This document shows positions 51,761 to 62,260 of a stretch of DNA of 64,000 nucleotides, piece by piece (the stretch's first letter is position 1; every line of letters begins with the position of its first letter). The DNA is from Chitinophagales bacterium (GTDB taxonomy: Bacteria; Bacteroidota; Bacteroidia; Chitinophagales; Chitinophagaceae). The notes under the pieces are model-generated. The model did no database searches, was not told the origin of the DNA, and saw nothing but the letters and a program-made list of their open reading frames with translations. Both the position numbers and the translations under genes were made by a program. The stretch covers positions 264,189 to 328,188 of the forward strand of contig JAFLBL010000005.1 in the NCBI GenBank assembly GCA_017303855.1, read 5' to 3'.

Positions 51761-53707
51761 ATGAACCGCCATCAACTCTTATATCCAATCCTGTCCCTGA
51801 CGCTCATGCTGCTGACCGACAGTCTTTCTGCCCAACCCGGCATTCCCCCGCAACAATGGGGCAATCAATACGGCGGCGGCAATGTCGATATCCCTTATAC
51901 CATTAAGATAACCACCGACGGCGGTACGATTGCCGGCGGCTATACCGATTCCAGGGACGGCGATATAACCCCGCAGCCTAACCGCGATTACTGGGACCTC
52001 TGGCTGGTAAAGCTGGACAAATGCGGACAGATTCAATGGGAAAAATCGGTTGGAGGTACGGGTTATGAATCGGCCCGCGACCTGGTACAAACCAGCGACG
52101 GAGGTTACCTCGTACTGGGAGAAACCAATTCCACAGACGGAGGCGTTATTGCCGGCTATGGCGGTACCAAGGATATCTGGCTGCTTAAATTTTCGGGCAC
52201 CGGCAACCTGGAATGGCAGAAACGGTATGGAGGTACAGGTCTTGATGTAGGCAATCATATTGAAGCCCTGAGAGATGGCAGCTACCTGATCGCCGCCTCC
52301 TCTACATCCAATGACGGTGATATCCGCAACAACCACAGCACCGGCACCTATACCGATGGCGTACTGATGAAAGTGGATGCGGCCGGTAACCTGCTCTGGA
52401 GTAAATGCTTTGGCGGCACCAAAAATGAAGAACTCTTCGATATTGAAGTGATCAATGGTACCATTTTCGCCACCGGCTTTACCAATTCAGTGGATGGCGA
52501 TATTCCGCCCAGCCAGAAGAACTATGATGTCTGGCTGCTGGCAATTGACGGAAACGGGAATAAAGTAATGAGCAAAATTTACGGTGGCTCACAGAATGAT
52601 GTGGCCTATTGCATGACCAAGGGTGCCGATGGCTCTTTAACCCTGGCCGGTTATACCACGTCCAACGACGGGGATGTGTCCGGTGCAAAAGGCAGCCAGG
52701 ACTACTGGATCATTAATGTATCACAAAGAGGAAGACTAAACTGGCAACGTGTGTTCGGGGGAAGTGATGCGGATTATGCAAAAACCATACTGACCGATAA
52801 GGACAGCAGTTATATTATCGGTGGCGTTACCTATTCCGACGACGGAGATGCCAGTGCTTCACTGGGTGAAGGTGATTTTTTTACCCTGAAGCTCAGACCC
52901 GATGGCAGCCTGGCCTGGAAAAAACACTGGGGCGGCAGCGGCACCGATCACCTGCGCTCCATGGTCCGTCACCCGGTAAAAGATGAATACTACCTCGCCG
53001 GCGATTCCGATTCCGGCAACGGTGATTTGAGTAATGCACAGGGTGATGCGGATTTTGCCGTGATAAAACTGAAAATCCCAGAACTGACCGAACAGGATTC
53101 TGCCGTATGTACAATCAGTAGTTTTATTCCCTTTCAGGATACATTGCCGGATATCTGCGGCAATGATTCCGCCATTGTAAAATATAACCCCGTACCGCTT
53201 GGCAATCCTTTCGAGGGTGTTCGCCGGATTGATACCATTTTCGTGGGTCAGCAACTTACCCTGCACAGTAATGGCAATGGTACCATCACCTGGAATTCAC
53301 ACTCCACCCTTAGCTGCACCCGTTGTAATGATCCGGTTGCCAACCCGGTTACAACCACGGTCTATACCGCCACCAATGAATCGCCACTTAGCTGTCAGGT
53401 AAGTGACCAGTTTACCGTGGTGGTACTCAATGATGCCGTGGTAGCCGTACCCAGTGCCTTTACACCCAACGGTGACGGCCTCAATGATTTCTTTGGTCCG
53501 CTGGGCAAAGTACCGGATGAATTCCGGATGCAGTTGTTTAACCGTAACGGTGAAGTCATCTTCCGCAGCTCTGCTATAGAACAGCGGTGGAATGGCCGCC
53601 GGCAGGGCGAATTACAACCCGTCGGTGTTTATATATACCTGATCGATTATAAAGACCTTCAAAATAAACCGCATCAGCAGAAAGGAACTTTTGTCCTGAT
53701 CCGCTGA
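51761..53707 (+). CDS. Secreted repeat protein with CHU_C (type B) sorting domain
   Basis: 648 residues with a signal peptide (to about 25, ending SAQ). Residues 35-450 hold seven or so repeats of about 55 residues with the pattern G-G-x-G-x-(D/E)...D-G-G-Y-(L/I)...G-x-(T/S)-x-S-x-D-G-(D/E)-(V/I) (for example YGGTGLDVGNHIEALRDGSY, SNDGDVSGAKGSQDYWIINV), a beta-propeller-like array. A PKD-like stretch follows, and from about 565 the gliding-motility/CHU_C C-terminal domain (VPSAFTPNGDGLNDFFGP, LFNRNGEVIF, WNGRRQGELQPVGVYIYLID), which sends proteins through type IX secretion. It precedes the DUF1800 gene by 25 bases. Confidence 0.88.
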   Translation: MNRHQLLYPILSLTLMLLTDSLSAQPGIPPQQWGNQYGGGNVDIPYTIKITTDGGTIAGGYTDSRDGDITPQPNRDYWDLWLVKLDKCGQIQWEKSVGGTGYESARDLVQTSDGGYLVLGETNSTDGGVIAGYGGTKDIWLLKFSGTGNLEWQKRYGGTGLDVGNHIEALRDGSYLIAASSTSNDGDIRNNHSTGTYTDGVLMKVDAAGNLLWSKCFGGTKNEELFDIEVINGTIFATGFTNSVDGDIPPSQKNYDVWLLAIDGNGNKVMSKIYGGSQNDVAYCMTKGADGSLTLAGYTTSNDGDVSGAKGSQDYWIINVSQRGRLNWQRVFGGSDADYAKTILTDKDSSYIIGGVTYSDDGDASASLGEGDFFTLKLRPDGSLAWKKHWGGSGTDHLRSMVRHPVKDEYYLAGDSDSGNGDLSNAQGDADFAVIKLKIPELTEQDSAVCTISSFIPFQDTLPDICGNDSAIVKYNPVPLGNPFEGVRRIDTIFVGQQLTLHSNGNGTITWNSHSTLSCTRCNDPVANPVTTTVYTATNESPLSCQVSDQFTVVVLNDAVVAVPSAFTPNGDGLNDFFGPLGKVPDEFRMQLFNRNGEVIFRSSAIEQRWNGRRQGELQPVGVYIYLIDYKDLQNKPHQQKGTFVLIR

Positions 53708-53732
53708 TACACTATAACCATAAACCAAATGT

Positions 53733-55370
53733 ATGGACCGGAGAGATTTTTTTAAAACGGCCAACAGGACTGTCCGCAGCAAAAAGAACAACGGCGTAAG
53801 CCGTAAACAGTTGTTTGCCGGACTCAACCCTTACAGCGGCACCTGGACAGTGAACGAGGTAACACACCTGCTGAAACGCACGATGTTTGGTGCAAAAAAA
53901 GCGGATGTGGATTATTTTCTCGGACTCAGTCCGGATGCCGCTATTGATGAACTGCTGAATACCAGTTTTACGCCAGCACCTCCCCTGCGGGATTATGGAT
54001 TACTGGAAGACGAGGGCGTATTTTATGATGACCTCGGCGTAGTGATCGGACAGACCTGGGTGAATGATCCCAATATAGCCAGTGATCCGGTCATACGAGG
54101 TTCAATTAACGGAAGACGGGTGGAAAGCCTGAAAAAATGGTGGACCGGACTGATCCTGAATCAGCAGCGGAGTATCCAGGAAAAAATGGTGCTCTTCTGG
54201 CATCATCATTTCTCCATCCAGGAATCGGAAGTAAGCGACGCGGCCATGCTGTACCGGCACCACAACCTGCTACGCACGAATGCCATGGGCAATTTTAAAA
54301 CACTGGTGCGGGAAGTCACCATTGACCCGGCCATGCTGATACACCTCAATGGTTATCTCAACAGCAAACAGGCTCCCGATGAAAACTATGCGCGCGAACT
54401 GCAGGAACTCTTCTCCGTTGGCCGTGGCAATGATTCTTTGTATACCGAAGACGATGTGATAGCGGCCGCCCGGGTGCTTACCGGCTGGCGCATTACCGAT
54501 ATCCCCCTTGGTGTATATCTTGATACCAGCGCCCATGATACGACCAACAAAACCTTCTCTGCTTTTTACAATAATACCAGCATAAGCGGCAGTACCAATC
54601 CCGACCAGGAACTGGACGCGCTGATGACCATGATATTTAATACGGACGAAGCCGCCCGCTTCATCTGCCGCAAGCTATATAAATGGTTTGTATATTATGA
54701 CATCACCGATACGGTGGAAGCGGAAGTGATTGTTCCGATGGCCACGGTGCTGAAGAACAATAATTATGATATAAAACCGGCCTTGTCCGTACTGTTTAAA
54801 AGCGAACATTTCTTTGATGTACTGAATCAGGCCTGCTATATCAAGACCCCGTTTGACATGATCGTGGGTACATTACGGGAGTTCAACGTCAGCTATCCTG
54901 TTTATACCGATTATACTACCGGATATCCGTTCTTTCAGCAAATCTACCGGCAGGCAGCGGAAATGCAGCAACAGCTGTTTCAGCCGCCTGATGTATCCGG
55001 CTGGCCTTCCTATTACCAGGAACCCATGCATTATGAGCTTTGGGTCAACAGCAACTCATTACCCAAGCGGGCGGATTATACCGATGCGCTGGTCAATGAT
55101 GGAGTACTGGATCTTCGTGGCTTCGCGAATTACTCGGCCAATCCGGCAGATCCGAACCGGCTGATTACGGATATCACCGCACTGCTGCTTCGGTATCCCT
55201 TATCAACAGCTTCAAAAACCTATGTAAAAACCCGTTTTTTAACCAATAATACGGCGGACGATACGATCTGGACCAATGCCTGGAACAGCAACAACAATAC
55301 CGTGATCAACGCGTCACTGCGTGAGCTGTTTAAGTTCCTGATGAATTTACCCGAGTTCCATTTGTGTTAA
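53733..55370 (+). CDS. DUF1800 family protein
   Basis: 545 residues. DUF1800 pattern: VTHLLKRTMFGAKKADVDYF, KKWWTGLILNQQRSIQEKMV, LFWHHHFSIQESEV (conserved His cluster), NENYARELQELFSVGRGNDS-type block (APDENYARELQELFSVG), AAARVLTGWRI, AARFICRKLYKWFVYYD, SVLFKSEHFF and QPPDVSGWPS. No clear signal peptide, though an RRDFFK motif at residues 3-8 looks twin-arginine-like. DUF1800 genes are nearly always paired with DUF1501 genes, as here (28 bases). Function unknown; possibly a secreted hydrolase or polymer-binding complex. Confidence 0.9.
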   Translation: MDRRDFFKTANRTVRSKKNNGVSRKQLFAGLNPYSGTWTVNEVTHLLKRTMFGAKKADVDYFLGLSPDAAIDELLNTSFTPAPPLRDYGLLEDEGVFYDDLGVVIGQTWVNDPNIASDPVIRGSINGRRVESLKKWWTGLILNQQRSIQEKMVLFWHHHFSIQESEVSDAAMLYRHHNLLRTNAMGNFKTLVREVTIDPAMLIHLNGYLNSKQAPDENYARELQELFSVGRGNDSLYTEDDVIAAARVLTGWRITDIPLGVYLDTSAHDTTNKTFSAFYNNTSISGSTNPDQELDALMTMIFNTDEAARFICRKLYKWFVYYDITDTVEAEVIVPMATVLKNNNYDIKPALSVLFKSEHFFDVLNQACYIKTPFDMIVGTLREFNVSYPVYTDYTTGYPFFQQIYRQAAEMQQQLFQPPDVSGWPSYYQEPMHYELWVNSNSLPKRADYTDALVNDGVLDLRGFANYSANPADPNRLITDITALLLRYPLSTASKTYVKTRFLTNNTADDTIWTNAWNSNNNTVINASLRELFKFLMNLPEFHLC

Positions 55371-55397
55371 ACCGATTATTCCTGTAAAACGAAAAAC

Positions 55398-57002
55398 ATG
55401 AACCGCAGACATTTTCTCCGCAATAGTGTACCCCTTGCCGTTACCATGCCGGCCCTTGTAAACGGGTTTACCTTCACCACCAATGGTGCGGAAAGCCCTC
55501 TTGCCCGTCTGCTGGAGCAGACTTTTACCGATACAGACCACGTGTTTGTGCTGGTGCAGTTATCCGGCGGCAACGATGGTCTCAATATGATAATACCGCT
55601 TGACGTGTACGGCAATTATTACAACGCGCGTACCAATGTGGCCATTCCGCAAAGCCAGGTGCTGCGACTCGACGGTACCGATAAATCCGGTTTGCATCCG
55701 GCCATGACCGCCATGCAGAATATGTTCAATGAAGGCAAGATCAGCATTGTACAATCAGTAGGCTATGATAATCCGAATTTCTCGCATTTCCGGGCCACGG
55801 ATTTCTGGAATACGGCGGACACCAGGAATAACCGGCGTGAACGAGTAAAGACCGGCTGGATGGGTCGTTATCTGCAAACGGAATATCCCGGTTATCCGGA
55901 CGCGTTTCCGACTACTTCGATGCCGGATCCGCTGGCCATCCAGATCAGTAATTTTCCTACACAGATGGTACAGGGCGATATTTATTCCATGGGGCTCTCT
56001 ATTACCAACCCTGAAAAAATTTATACGTTCGCCAATCCTTTTTCCGATTATCCGCTGAATTCGGCGCCGGCCAATAAAGAATTGAAATTTCTTCGGGTGG
56101 TTTCAGAAAAAACAAAAATCTATTCCGATATCATACGTGCCGCCTATCAGCGGGCAGCCACAATGGCCACTTATCCCACGGAGAACGGGCTGGCCGAACA
56201 ATTAAAAATTGTGGCCCGGCTGATCAAGGGCGGATTGAAAACAAGGGTCTATACCGTATCCATGGGTGGTTTTGATACGCACAAAAAACAGGTAAACGCC
56301 AGTGATACCACCACGGGCACCCACGCCAAACTGATGAAAGACCTCTCCGGTGCCATCAGTGCCTTTCAGGATGACCTCGAATTAATGGGGCTGGAAGAGC
56401 GTGTGATGGGAATGACCTACTCCGAATTCGGAAGGCGGATTAAATCAAATGCCAGCCGGGGTACCGACCATGGCGCTGCGGCTCCATTAATTCTCTTTGG
56501 GAAAAATGCCAAAAAAGGAATCCTGGGTACCAGTCCCGAAATCCCTTCAGATATCCAGGTAGTCAATAACATTCCTTTCCAGTATGATTTCCGGAGTATT
56601 TATGCCTCGGTAATGGAACAATGGTTCTGTGTCAAACAACCGGCGCTGGATACTATTATGCTGCGCAACTTCCAGTCACTCCCGCTGATCACCGGTCCCT
56701 GTGGTGTGGCCGATGATCCGGATGATACTAATAACAATGCGGAGAAACTGATTCTGAAAATGTGGCCCAGCCCCTATACGATCAATGCCACGGTTCAGTT
56801 CTCCACCACCGGCGGCCATACCATGATCCAGCAGATAGACTCGCTGGGACGCGTGGTGAAAGTTCTCACCAGCCAGGACTATGCGGCCGGCACGTATAAC
56901 ATAGATATTTATAATGACGGGCTGGCGGCCGGCGTGTACTTCCTCCGGTTGCAGAATAAGTCATTGCAGAAAGTGATCAGTGTGATGAAGATGGCGGAGT
57001 AG
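55398..57002 (+). CDS. DUF1501 family protein with type IX (type A) sorting domain
   Basis: 534 residues. N-terminus MNRRHFLRNSVPLAVTMPAL has a twin-arginine motif and short hydrophobic region. DUF1501 (alkaline-phosphatase-like fold) body: VFVLVQLSGGNDGLNMIIPL, SGLHPAMTAMQNMFNEGKIS, NPNFSHFRATDFWNTAD, SMGGFDTHKKQ, MTYSEFGRRIKSNASRGTDH, GAAAPLILFG. From about residue 450 a type A sorting domain (LKMWPSPYTINATVQFSTTG, DSLGRVVKVL, GTYNIDIYNDGLAAGVYFLR). Pairs with the preceding DUF1800 gene. Predicted surface or secreted metal-dependent enzyme, substrate unknown. Confidence 0.9.
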   Translation: MNRRHFLRNSVPLAVTMPALVNGFTFTTNGAESPLARLLEQTFTDTDHVFVLVQLSGGNDGLNMIIPLDVYGNYYNARTNVAIPQSQVLRLDGTDKSGLHPAMTAMQNMFNEGKISIVQSVGYDNPNFSHFRATDFWNTADTRNNRRERVKTGWMGRYLQTEYPGYPDAFPTTSMPDPLAIQISNFPTQMVQGDIYSMGLSITNPEKIYTFANPFSDYPLNSAPANKELKFLRVVSEKTKIYSDIIRAAYQRAATMATYPTENGLAEQLKIVARLIKGGLKTRVYTVSMGGFDTHKKQVNASDTTTGTHAKLMKDLSGAISAFQDDLELMGLEERVMGMTYSEFGRRIKSNASRGTDHGAAAPLILFGKNAKKGILGTSPEIPSDIQVVNNIPFQYDFRSIYASVMEQWFCVKQPALDTIMLRNFQSLPLITGPCGVADDPDDTNNNAEKLILKMWPSPYTINATVQFSTTGGHTMIQQIDSLGRVVKVLTSQDYAAGTYNIDIYNDGLAAGVYFLRLQNKSLQKVISVMKMAE

Positions 57003-57090
57003 AAAGTGGCTCGATCAATTCCTGTTTCGTTCCGGCAACCCTGCACTATACTTTAAGGTGAAAGTTTAGTTTATATGGGGGTGACAGGTG

Positions 57091-57421
57091 CCAGTAGCGA
57101 CGTTTCATACGTAGCGTTGTACTTCATACTTCGTACCTCGTACTTGTTCAGTTGTCAGTTGTGGGATGTGAGATGTGAGTAAGTACGTTTCATACGAAGC
57201 GCCGTACTTCGAAGGGAGGTGCCGGGTGCCAGTAACGACGTTTCATACGAAGCGTCGTACTTCGTACTTGTTCAGTTGTCAGTTGTGGGATGTGAGATGT
57301 GAGTAAGTACGTTTCATTTGGAGTGTCGTACTTCGAAGGGAGTTGTCAGGTGCCGGGTGCCAGGTGCCAGTAACGACGTTTCAACCGGAGCGCCGTACTT
57401 CGTACTTTGTACCTCGTACTT
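57091..57421. repeat. 138-bp imperfect tandem repeat, about 2.4 copies
   Basis: Units start CCAGTA(G/A)CGACGTTTCA at 57091, 57229 and 57367, exactly 138 bases apart. Each holds inverted heptamers of AAGTACG type (GTACTTC...GTACTTG), TTCAGTTGTCAGTTGTGGGA and GATGTGAGATGTGAG. It fills the space after the DUF1501 gene. Confidence 0.85.
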
Positions 57422-57628
57422 GAATTGCGCTTCTGCCGGGTATGCTGTCGCAAAGGGTTACATATGGAATTTACGGATCTTCTGTGCTAAATAGTCTCCA
57501 ATAATATTTGCGGCTAAGGAATGGGAGTAAACTCAACCGGCAATATTCATTTGGCCGTAGGGATACTCCAATGAGTGGTTGAGAAACGCTGACTCGCCCC
57601 TTAGCCTGTTAGAACTAAAAACCTCAAT
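57422..57628. other. Intergenic stretch without recognised features
   Basis: About 200 bases between the repeats and the low-GC RHS locus. I see no reading frame, promoter or hairpin that I can defend. Confidence 0.4.
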
Positions 57629-58102
57629 TCACTTTGGAGTTAAAACCTGCTGATTTGAGGATTCAAACTGAACGGCGTATTCAGAATTTGAAAAATGAGG
57701 GCGAAATTTCTTTTTGTATTTTCTTAAACTTAAGTTATAGATTTTAAAAATCAAAAACCTTTCCAGGAAAAACCCTTTTGGCACATTCACTAAATAATGA
57801 TACACACTTTGCTTTCTATCATTCGTATAGTATAGAATATTAATTCTTATAGATTTAATATTATTGGATTGCAATTGCTCAAAATGTTCCATTTTCATTG
57901 AAAGATTTCCGGGATAGTATTCGCTCCGGAATTTATATGTACTATCATTACTCAATGTAACAATAAACTCAGGTGTTGTATAAGTAATTTTTATTTTTTC
58001 ATCTATCAGGAAAATCCAATTTAAATCCTTATTGCTTTGGGCATTCAGATTGCCCAAATTTAAAAAGAAACCCCACAAAAGTATTTTGCCAGAATTTATC
58101 AT
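57629..58102 (-). CDS. Secreted small protein, candidate immunity or partner protein of the RHS toxin
   Basis: 157 residues with a signal peptide (LLWGFFLNLGNLNAQ). The mature part is beta-like and rich in Tyr, Lys and Asn (KIKITYTTPEFIVTLSNDST, YKFRSEYYPGNLSM, IRINILYYTNDRK, LVNVPKGFFLERFLIFKIYN). No family recognised. Its base composition is clearly more AT-rich than the genes to the left. It starts four bases after the stop of the RHS protein with the metallopeptidase-like tail, the classic place for a cognate immunity gene in polymorphic toxin loci; an exported immunity protein would act in the periplasm. The function is inference from position. Confidence 0.6.
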   Translation of the reverse strand: MINSGKILLWGFFLNLGNLNAQSNKDLNWIFLIDEKIKITYTTPEFIVTLSNDSTYKFRSEYYPGNLSMKMEHFEQLQSNNIKSIRINILYYTNDRKQSVYHYLVNVPKGFFLERFLIFKIYNLSLRKYKKKFRPHFSNSEYAVQFESSNQQVLTPK

Positions 58103-58106
58103 TTTA

Positions 58107-61100
58107 TTATTTGTGCTTTAAGATTTTCTGTACGGCACTCTTTGTTAATTCCAAAGGTGCATATCCTCCTTGATATATTACAATACCGTTTTGACGTTGG
58201 GGAACCACTCTTGCTGTTCTTGCCCCTTCATCTTTGACAACTTCTTCGGCCTTTCCAATTGGACCAACAATCATGTTTTTTTCAAATTGTGGAAAATTTT
58301 GAATATCTACATCAGATGGCTGGCTCGCAGACATGGGATAATAATCCCCTCCCTGCACCAATACTTCTGTCAAATGTGAGTGAATTGCCACTTCAATATC
58401 TTGAGGTGTCTTACCTGCTGGTAATTGGGGAAGGTTTGCCCCGGCAATAACAACGCCGTCCTTAAATTCCGGACCTGGTCCGGTTATTCCATCGACTGTT
58501 GTTCCATCTTTCATCACGAGAGCGCTTTCTTCATTTAACCCACCACCCTTTACCGTTTTATCAAGTACATCTATACCTTTTATTAATGCCGTAGTTGAAA
58601 CCAGAGGAACAGCAGAAGTCACTGCGCCTAAAGCTGTTGGCCCTTTCTTAATATTCTTAATATCGTCTTTGTTCGTAACAACAAATTTTCTTGTATCCTT
58701 CTCGTTTCCATCAGTGCCGATGTAATTACCTTCCATATCAAAATAATCTATAGGGTCCATACCATCTGGGTCAATAAACCTTATCGGATTATCAAAAGCA
58801 TAATTATAAGGAGTATGTCGTCTCATCTTATCACTCAATGGGTCAACCACATGCCACCTCCCAACCTGATTATCATACATCCTCGCCCCATAATCCAGCC
58901 ATTCCAGCCCACTGCCATCACTGAATTCATTTCGTTGTTCTTCCTTGCCGTTGTACTTCAGTTTGATTTCCGGGCCGCCGAAAGCCAGGGCTTTGGAGGA
59001 GAGGCCAGACATTATCAACCCGAACGGATAATAATGTGTCTCTTCCAATACCGGCCCTCTTGTGTGCACCACCTGCAGGTTGTCAAAGAACACATTAAAG
59101 TTACTCTCATTGCTGACATAAACAAATAGGTAACCGCTTTTTGTAACGTTAATATTTTGCAATCCATCCGTCCAGTGGTCTTTTACTACTCCGCTGCTGC
59201 CTACACGGCTGCTGCCGCCGCCGGCGTATTTAAACTGGTCATCCAGTAATATATAGTTGATGAATGCCTTGGGAACCGTGGTAGCGGGCTCATCGTTATT
59301 GCCCCTTATAAATGAAGAAGGGATGACCCCGTTATTCAATGTGCTCAGCTCTGAGGCGGTTGCCCCTTTAGCCCCGACAGGGTTGCCCGGACCTAGTAAC
59401 AGGCTGGTCATCAATTGTGATACACTTAAGGCTGTAGAATTGGCGTTGGTTATACTGGTGGTATTCAAATAATAAGACTTACCCAGTATATCAATTTTAT
59501 CGCCGGCCATCACTTTGGCCACAAACTCAAGTCCGGTTCTGTTTGTTGTGGCATTTAACTTATACAATTTGGTACTGCCGGTGGCAGGAGTTGGACTCAC
59601 ATTCGGCGGATAACCAGGATTGGGCGACACAGGAGGAATACCATTATGATTATAGTATAATTTAGTATTGGCTACCGTCTCAGGTATCCAGCCACTGGCC
59701 TCATTTTCCCCTACAATATTGGCATCAACAATATTAAAGAAAGTTTTTTCATGGTTTACCATACTGTTATCACCGGCTGTAGTACTTCCCTCCAATGTGG
59801 CCGCCGGATAATAATCCTGCTTCTGCTCTTCTGTCAGCACCATCCGAACATTCCCAAGATGGTCCTTGAGCATATAGTCATAGTTGAAACCTGTCGTTCC
59901 CGGTCGCATCCGGCCTTCTTCATGGCCGAAAAACTGGAGCACCTCGTTTTCATATACTGCCCCGCCCATGTAGAGAGTGGTTTTGGTGGGTTGGCCGGTT
60001 TCTGTCACCGTTTTTTGCAGTTTATTGCCTGCAGCGTCATAGGTATATGTAATTGTGCCTTTTATTGCTGTTGCTGATGCCTGTACGGTTATTGTTTGCG
60101 GAAGGTTCAGGTGGTTATAGACAATTCCTTCAACTGTAGCTGTTCCGATATCCTTATTCAGGTCCTTTTTAAGGTTGCCATTCAGGTCATATGTGTAATC
60201 AATGGTGTTTACCGTTTTTACCTGGGTATGTAATGCTGATGTCCTGAAATCCCCAAGTCTGGTAGCTGGATCATTGCTTGCATCAATAACATTCTTCAAG
60301 CGGTTGCTGTTGTCATAATAATTATACGACAAATTATCAATCGGGGTTGTTGGAGAACCGCCCAGCTTCCAGCCATACTGGGTCATGCCTTTAATATTCC
60401 CATTGGCATCATAGGCAAGCCAGGGGTCGCTACCATTGCCCATCTGCATAGAATAGTTCATTTGAGTATTATCCCAGGCTGAACCTCCGTTATCCTGTTT
60501 AAAATCTCCTTTTAACAGGCGATTGGCCGCATCGTAACTGAAATCATATTTCCTGCGCACATCGTCCCCGTCGGATTTCCAAACCATGCCGCTGATATTG
60601 CCATTGTACTGGGGAGTGGAGAAATTACTGCCGGCCGTATTTATGGGTTTGTCATACCCTAGTTCAAAGCCGAATTTAACCGTACCTGACTGACCCGGCA
60701 ATCCCAGGTAATCCCGGTTCATTCCCAGCATCCAGCCCCGGATATTGTAATCATATTGCAGGATTTCCAATGGTGTAATACCATCCACTTTCTTCCCTAA
60801 CTTTTTCTTAGATAACTGTCCCAGTTTGTCGTATTCATTTTCCAGGATTGTCTTATAGGCACTCATGCTTCCTAAGCTGACAAGGCTATTGCTTTGCCTT
60901 TTTTCGACTTTTACCAACCTTCCCAGATCGTCATAGCTGTTCTGGGTTACAATAACAGAGATTTGTTGCCCGGATCCTGCCTTTTCTGTCTTGCTGATCA
61001 TTACCAGCGGCTGGCCGGCCCAACTGTACTGGGTGGTTGCAATATCTGTACCTCCGCTTATATTGGTGGACTGCATTTGTATTACACGACCCTTATTGTC

Positions 61101-62255
61101 ATAAAAACTGATGGAGTATAAGTACGTGGAACTGCCCAGCACTTTTACTCTTGTACCGGTTACCATTCCTTTAAGTGCGGAAGTAGTAATATTTGCCTGG
61201 GCATATGGGGCATTAATATCAGATGCCGCCAAAAGGTAGCTATTCCACGATGCGTCGTAGCTGGCACTGAGCGGGTTATTATATAGAGACCGCCAACTGT
61301 AATCATCATAAAATGTCCGTGTTAATTCATCAAAAGCAGAACCAATAGGATCCGGATACTGTATGCTTGTTCCTGCCAGGTTCTGATGAAATGCCCTGTC
61401 ATGTATATCAGCCCATAACCCAGTGGCAACCGGACGATTCAGGCTATTCTCGTAAACCGTATACATCCATTTCCCCTGAGCACGCATATTGGCATCCTGT
61501 GTCAGTACCAGCCGGTCCCGGTTATCGTACACCATAAAAACAGGATCAGCGCCGGGTACTTTTTTCAAAATCATTCGCCTGCGATGATCATACTCGTACA
61601 AAAAACATTGTTCTTTTAAGAGTTCAGCATTATTTCCCAATTGCCATCCATTACCGTTAAGAGTAAGAACCCCCTGTGGCTGTACCACACAGCGCAGGCT
61701 GCCCATATCATCATAAATATAATAGGTACTCAACCAGCCCGGATATCCGTTACCATCTCCCACATCTGCTGAGGCGGTAAGCTGGACTTTCTTTAAAATA
61801 ACCTGACCTGATTTGTCCTTAAACTCAATTACCTGTTTTTGTTGTTCATCTACTGTTACGGTTTTGAAAAGTGTGCCGGGCAAATATTCACCAGCCAGAG
61901 TGATGCTTGTATTAATTGAATAAACCCCTAAACTAACCAGTGCATCTGACACATTCCATATTTTAACTTTATCCTCAAGGGTATTCAGCCAATACTTTTG
62001 CTCCACACCTCTTTCAGCACCCGCCCAACTAACCCCGGGGGACATTTGTTTTACCACCCGGCTTAACGGGCTTTGTTCATAAACTGTCATGCTGTAGTAA
62101 AAATTCTCCTGCTGATTCTTCAAAACACCGATCGGATCATTATAAAAACTAACCTGCTCCGAAAACGGAGTCATTTTAAAAGCTCCATCAGCAGCCGTTG
62201 CAGATACATAAGGCAGCCATTTGTATTGTTCCCTGCCAAACTCATCATACTCCAC
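58107..62255 (-). pseudogene. RHS/YD-repeat protein with C-terminal JAB/JAMM-like toxin domain, main part of a frameshifted gene
   Basis: 1382 codons open in this frame, without a credible start of its own (the first usable codon is GTG inside VEYDEFGREQY). Contents: many YD-type repeats (YEYDHRRRMILKK, YDDLGRLVKVEKR, YDYNIRGWMLGMNRDYLGLP, YDANGNIKGM), the RHS core (HLGNVRMVLTEEQ; HYYPFGLIMSG; YNGKEEQRNEF; WLDYGARMYDNQVGRWHVVD; PYNYAFDNPIRFIDPDGMDP) and a variable C-terminal module of about 170 residues. That module has an early Glu (NEESALVMKDG), HSH near residue 1295 and SDVD, the E/HxH/S-x-x-D pattern of JAB/JAMM metallopeptidases. It continues the N-terminal piece at 62261-62548 in a different frame. 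Confidence 0.85.
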
Positions 62256-62260
62256 CGGGC

